Source: Actinomycetes bacterium
GTDB lineage: Bacteria > Actinomycetota > Acidimicrobiia > Acidimicrobiales > RAAP-2
DNA length: 6,644 nt
NCBI GenBank assembly: GCA_021849435.1
Contig: JAJZSX010000136.1
Location: 1 to 6,644 of the forward strand
Direction of reading: 5' to 3'
The translations under genes and the position numbers were made by a program. How positions within the stretch are numbered: the stretch's first letter is position 1; each line of letters opens with the position of its first letter. The notes beneath the pieces were generated by a model. The model had not been told where the DNA came from. It made no database searches and worked only from the letters and a program-made list of their open reading frames with translations. Below, piece after piece: positions 6,562-6,644 of the stretch.

Positions 6562-6644
6562 GTGAGTCTTCTCCGAGCGCAGCTGATAGAGATTGTCGGG
6601 GGCAACACCGTCACCAGCACCGGTGTAGCCCCGTAGTCAACTGA
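6518..6644 (-). ncRNA. ssrA: tmRNA (ssrA), 3' portion, 5' part beyond the window
   Basis: tmRNA rescues stalled ribosomes by acting first as tRNA-Ala and then as a short mRNA tagging the nascent protein for degradation; it works with SmpB. On the minus strand the 3' end reads GGAC, T-arm stem CTGGG, loop TTCGATT, stem CCCAG, acceptor strand CACCTCC, then ACCA, with CCA encoded at 6520-6518. GGAC directly before the T-arm is typical of tmRNA. Upstream is an H-type pseudoknot in the position of PK4. Its first stem pairs 6632-6621 with 6610-6599 (11 pairs, one T-T mismatch). Its second pairs loop bases GCTGGT (6618-6613) with ATCAGC (6587-6582). The following TGCGCTCGGAGAAG closely matches the mycobacterial tmRNA segment as I remember it. 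The tag-peptide frame, other pseudoknots and 5' acceptor strand lie off the right edge. Confidence 0.9.

Overview
The window is high-GC bacterial DNA, most likely from an actinobacterium. The best evidence is at the right edge: the minus strand there carries the 3' part of a tmRNA gene (ssrA). Its T-arm, its CCA end and the segment just after its last pseudoknot closely resemble mycobacterial-type tmRNA, which I compared from memory. GTG and TTG starts and high GC fit this, but the genus cannot be named.

Layout, left to right. (1) Positions 19-3986, minus strand: a tightly coupled two-gene operon. The upstream gene (3986 to 1932) encodes a 684-residue protein of no recognised family. It runs with a 4-base GTGA overlap into a large superfamily 2 helicase gene (1935 to 19). 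The helicase has an N-terminal RecA lobe, a cysteine-rich probable zinc insertion and the start of the second RecA lobe, then a TAA stop. It therefore lacks helicase motifs V and VI and the C-terminal half normal for its relatives. The pair resembles a Druantia-type anti-phage module (DruE-like helicase with a large partner gene), especially the two-gene type III form; this is inference. (2) Positions 3987-4496: about 500 bases with no convincing gene. (3) Positions 4497-4793: a doubtful small plus-strand ORF. (4) Positions 4834-6561 (possible upstream start 4774): a complete large serine recombinase/integrase on the plus strand. (5) Positions 6518-6644, minus strand: the 3' part of ssrA, running off the right edge. 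The integrase gene runs into it tail to tail and takes its last 14 codons and stop codon from the antisense strand of ssrA.

The simplest reading is one end of a genomic island integrated at the 3' end of ssrA. The serine integrase sits against the attachment site and a Druantia-like defence operon is carried inward. The chromosome would continue to the right beyond ssrA, and the rest of the island (including any remainder of the helicase) to the left. The most notable points are the apparently interrupted helicase, an integrase reading frame that ends inside its target gene, and a serine rather than tyrosine integrase at a tmRNA site.
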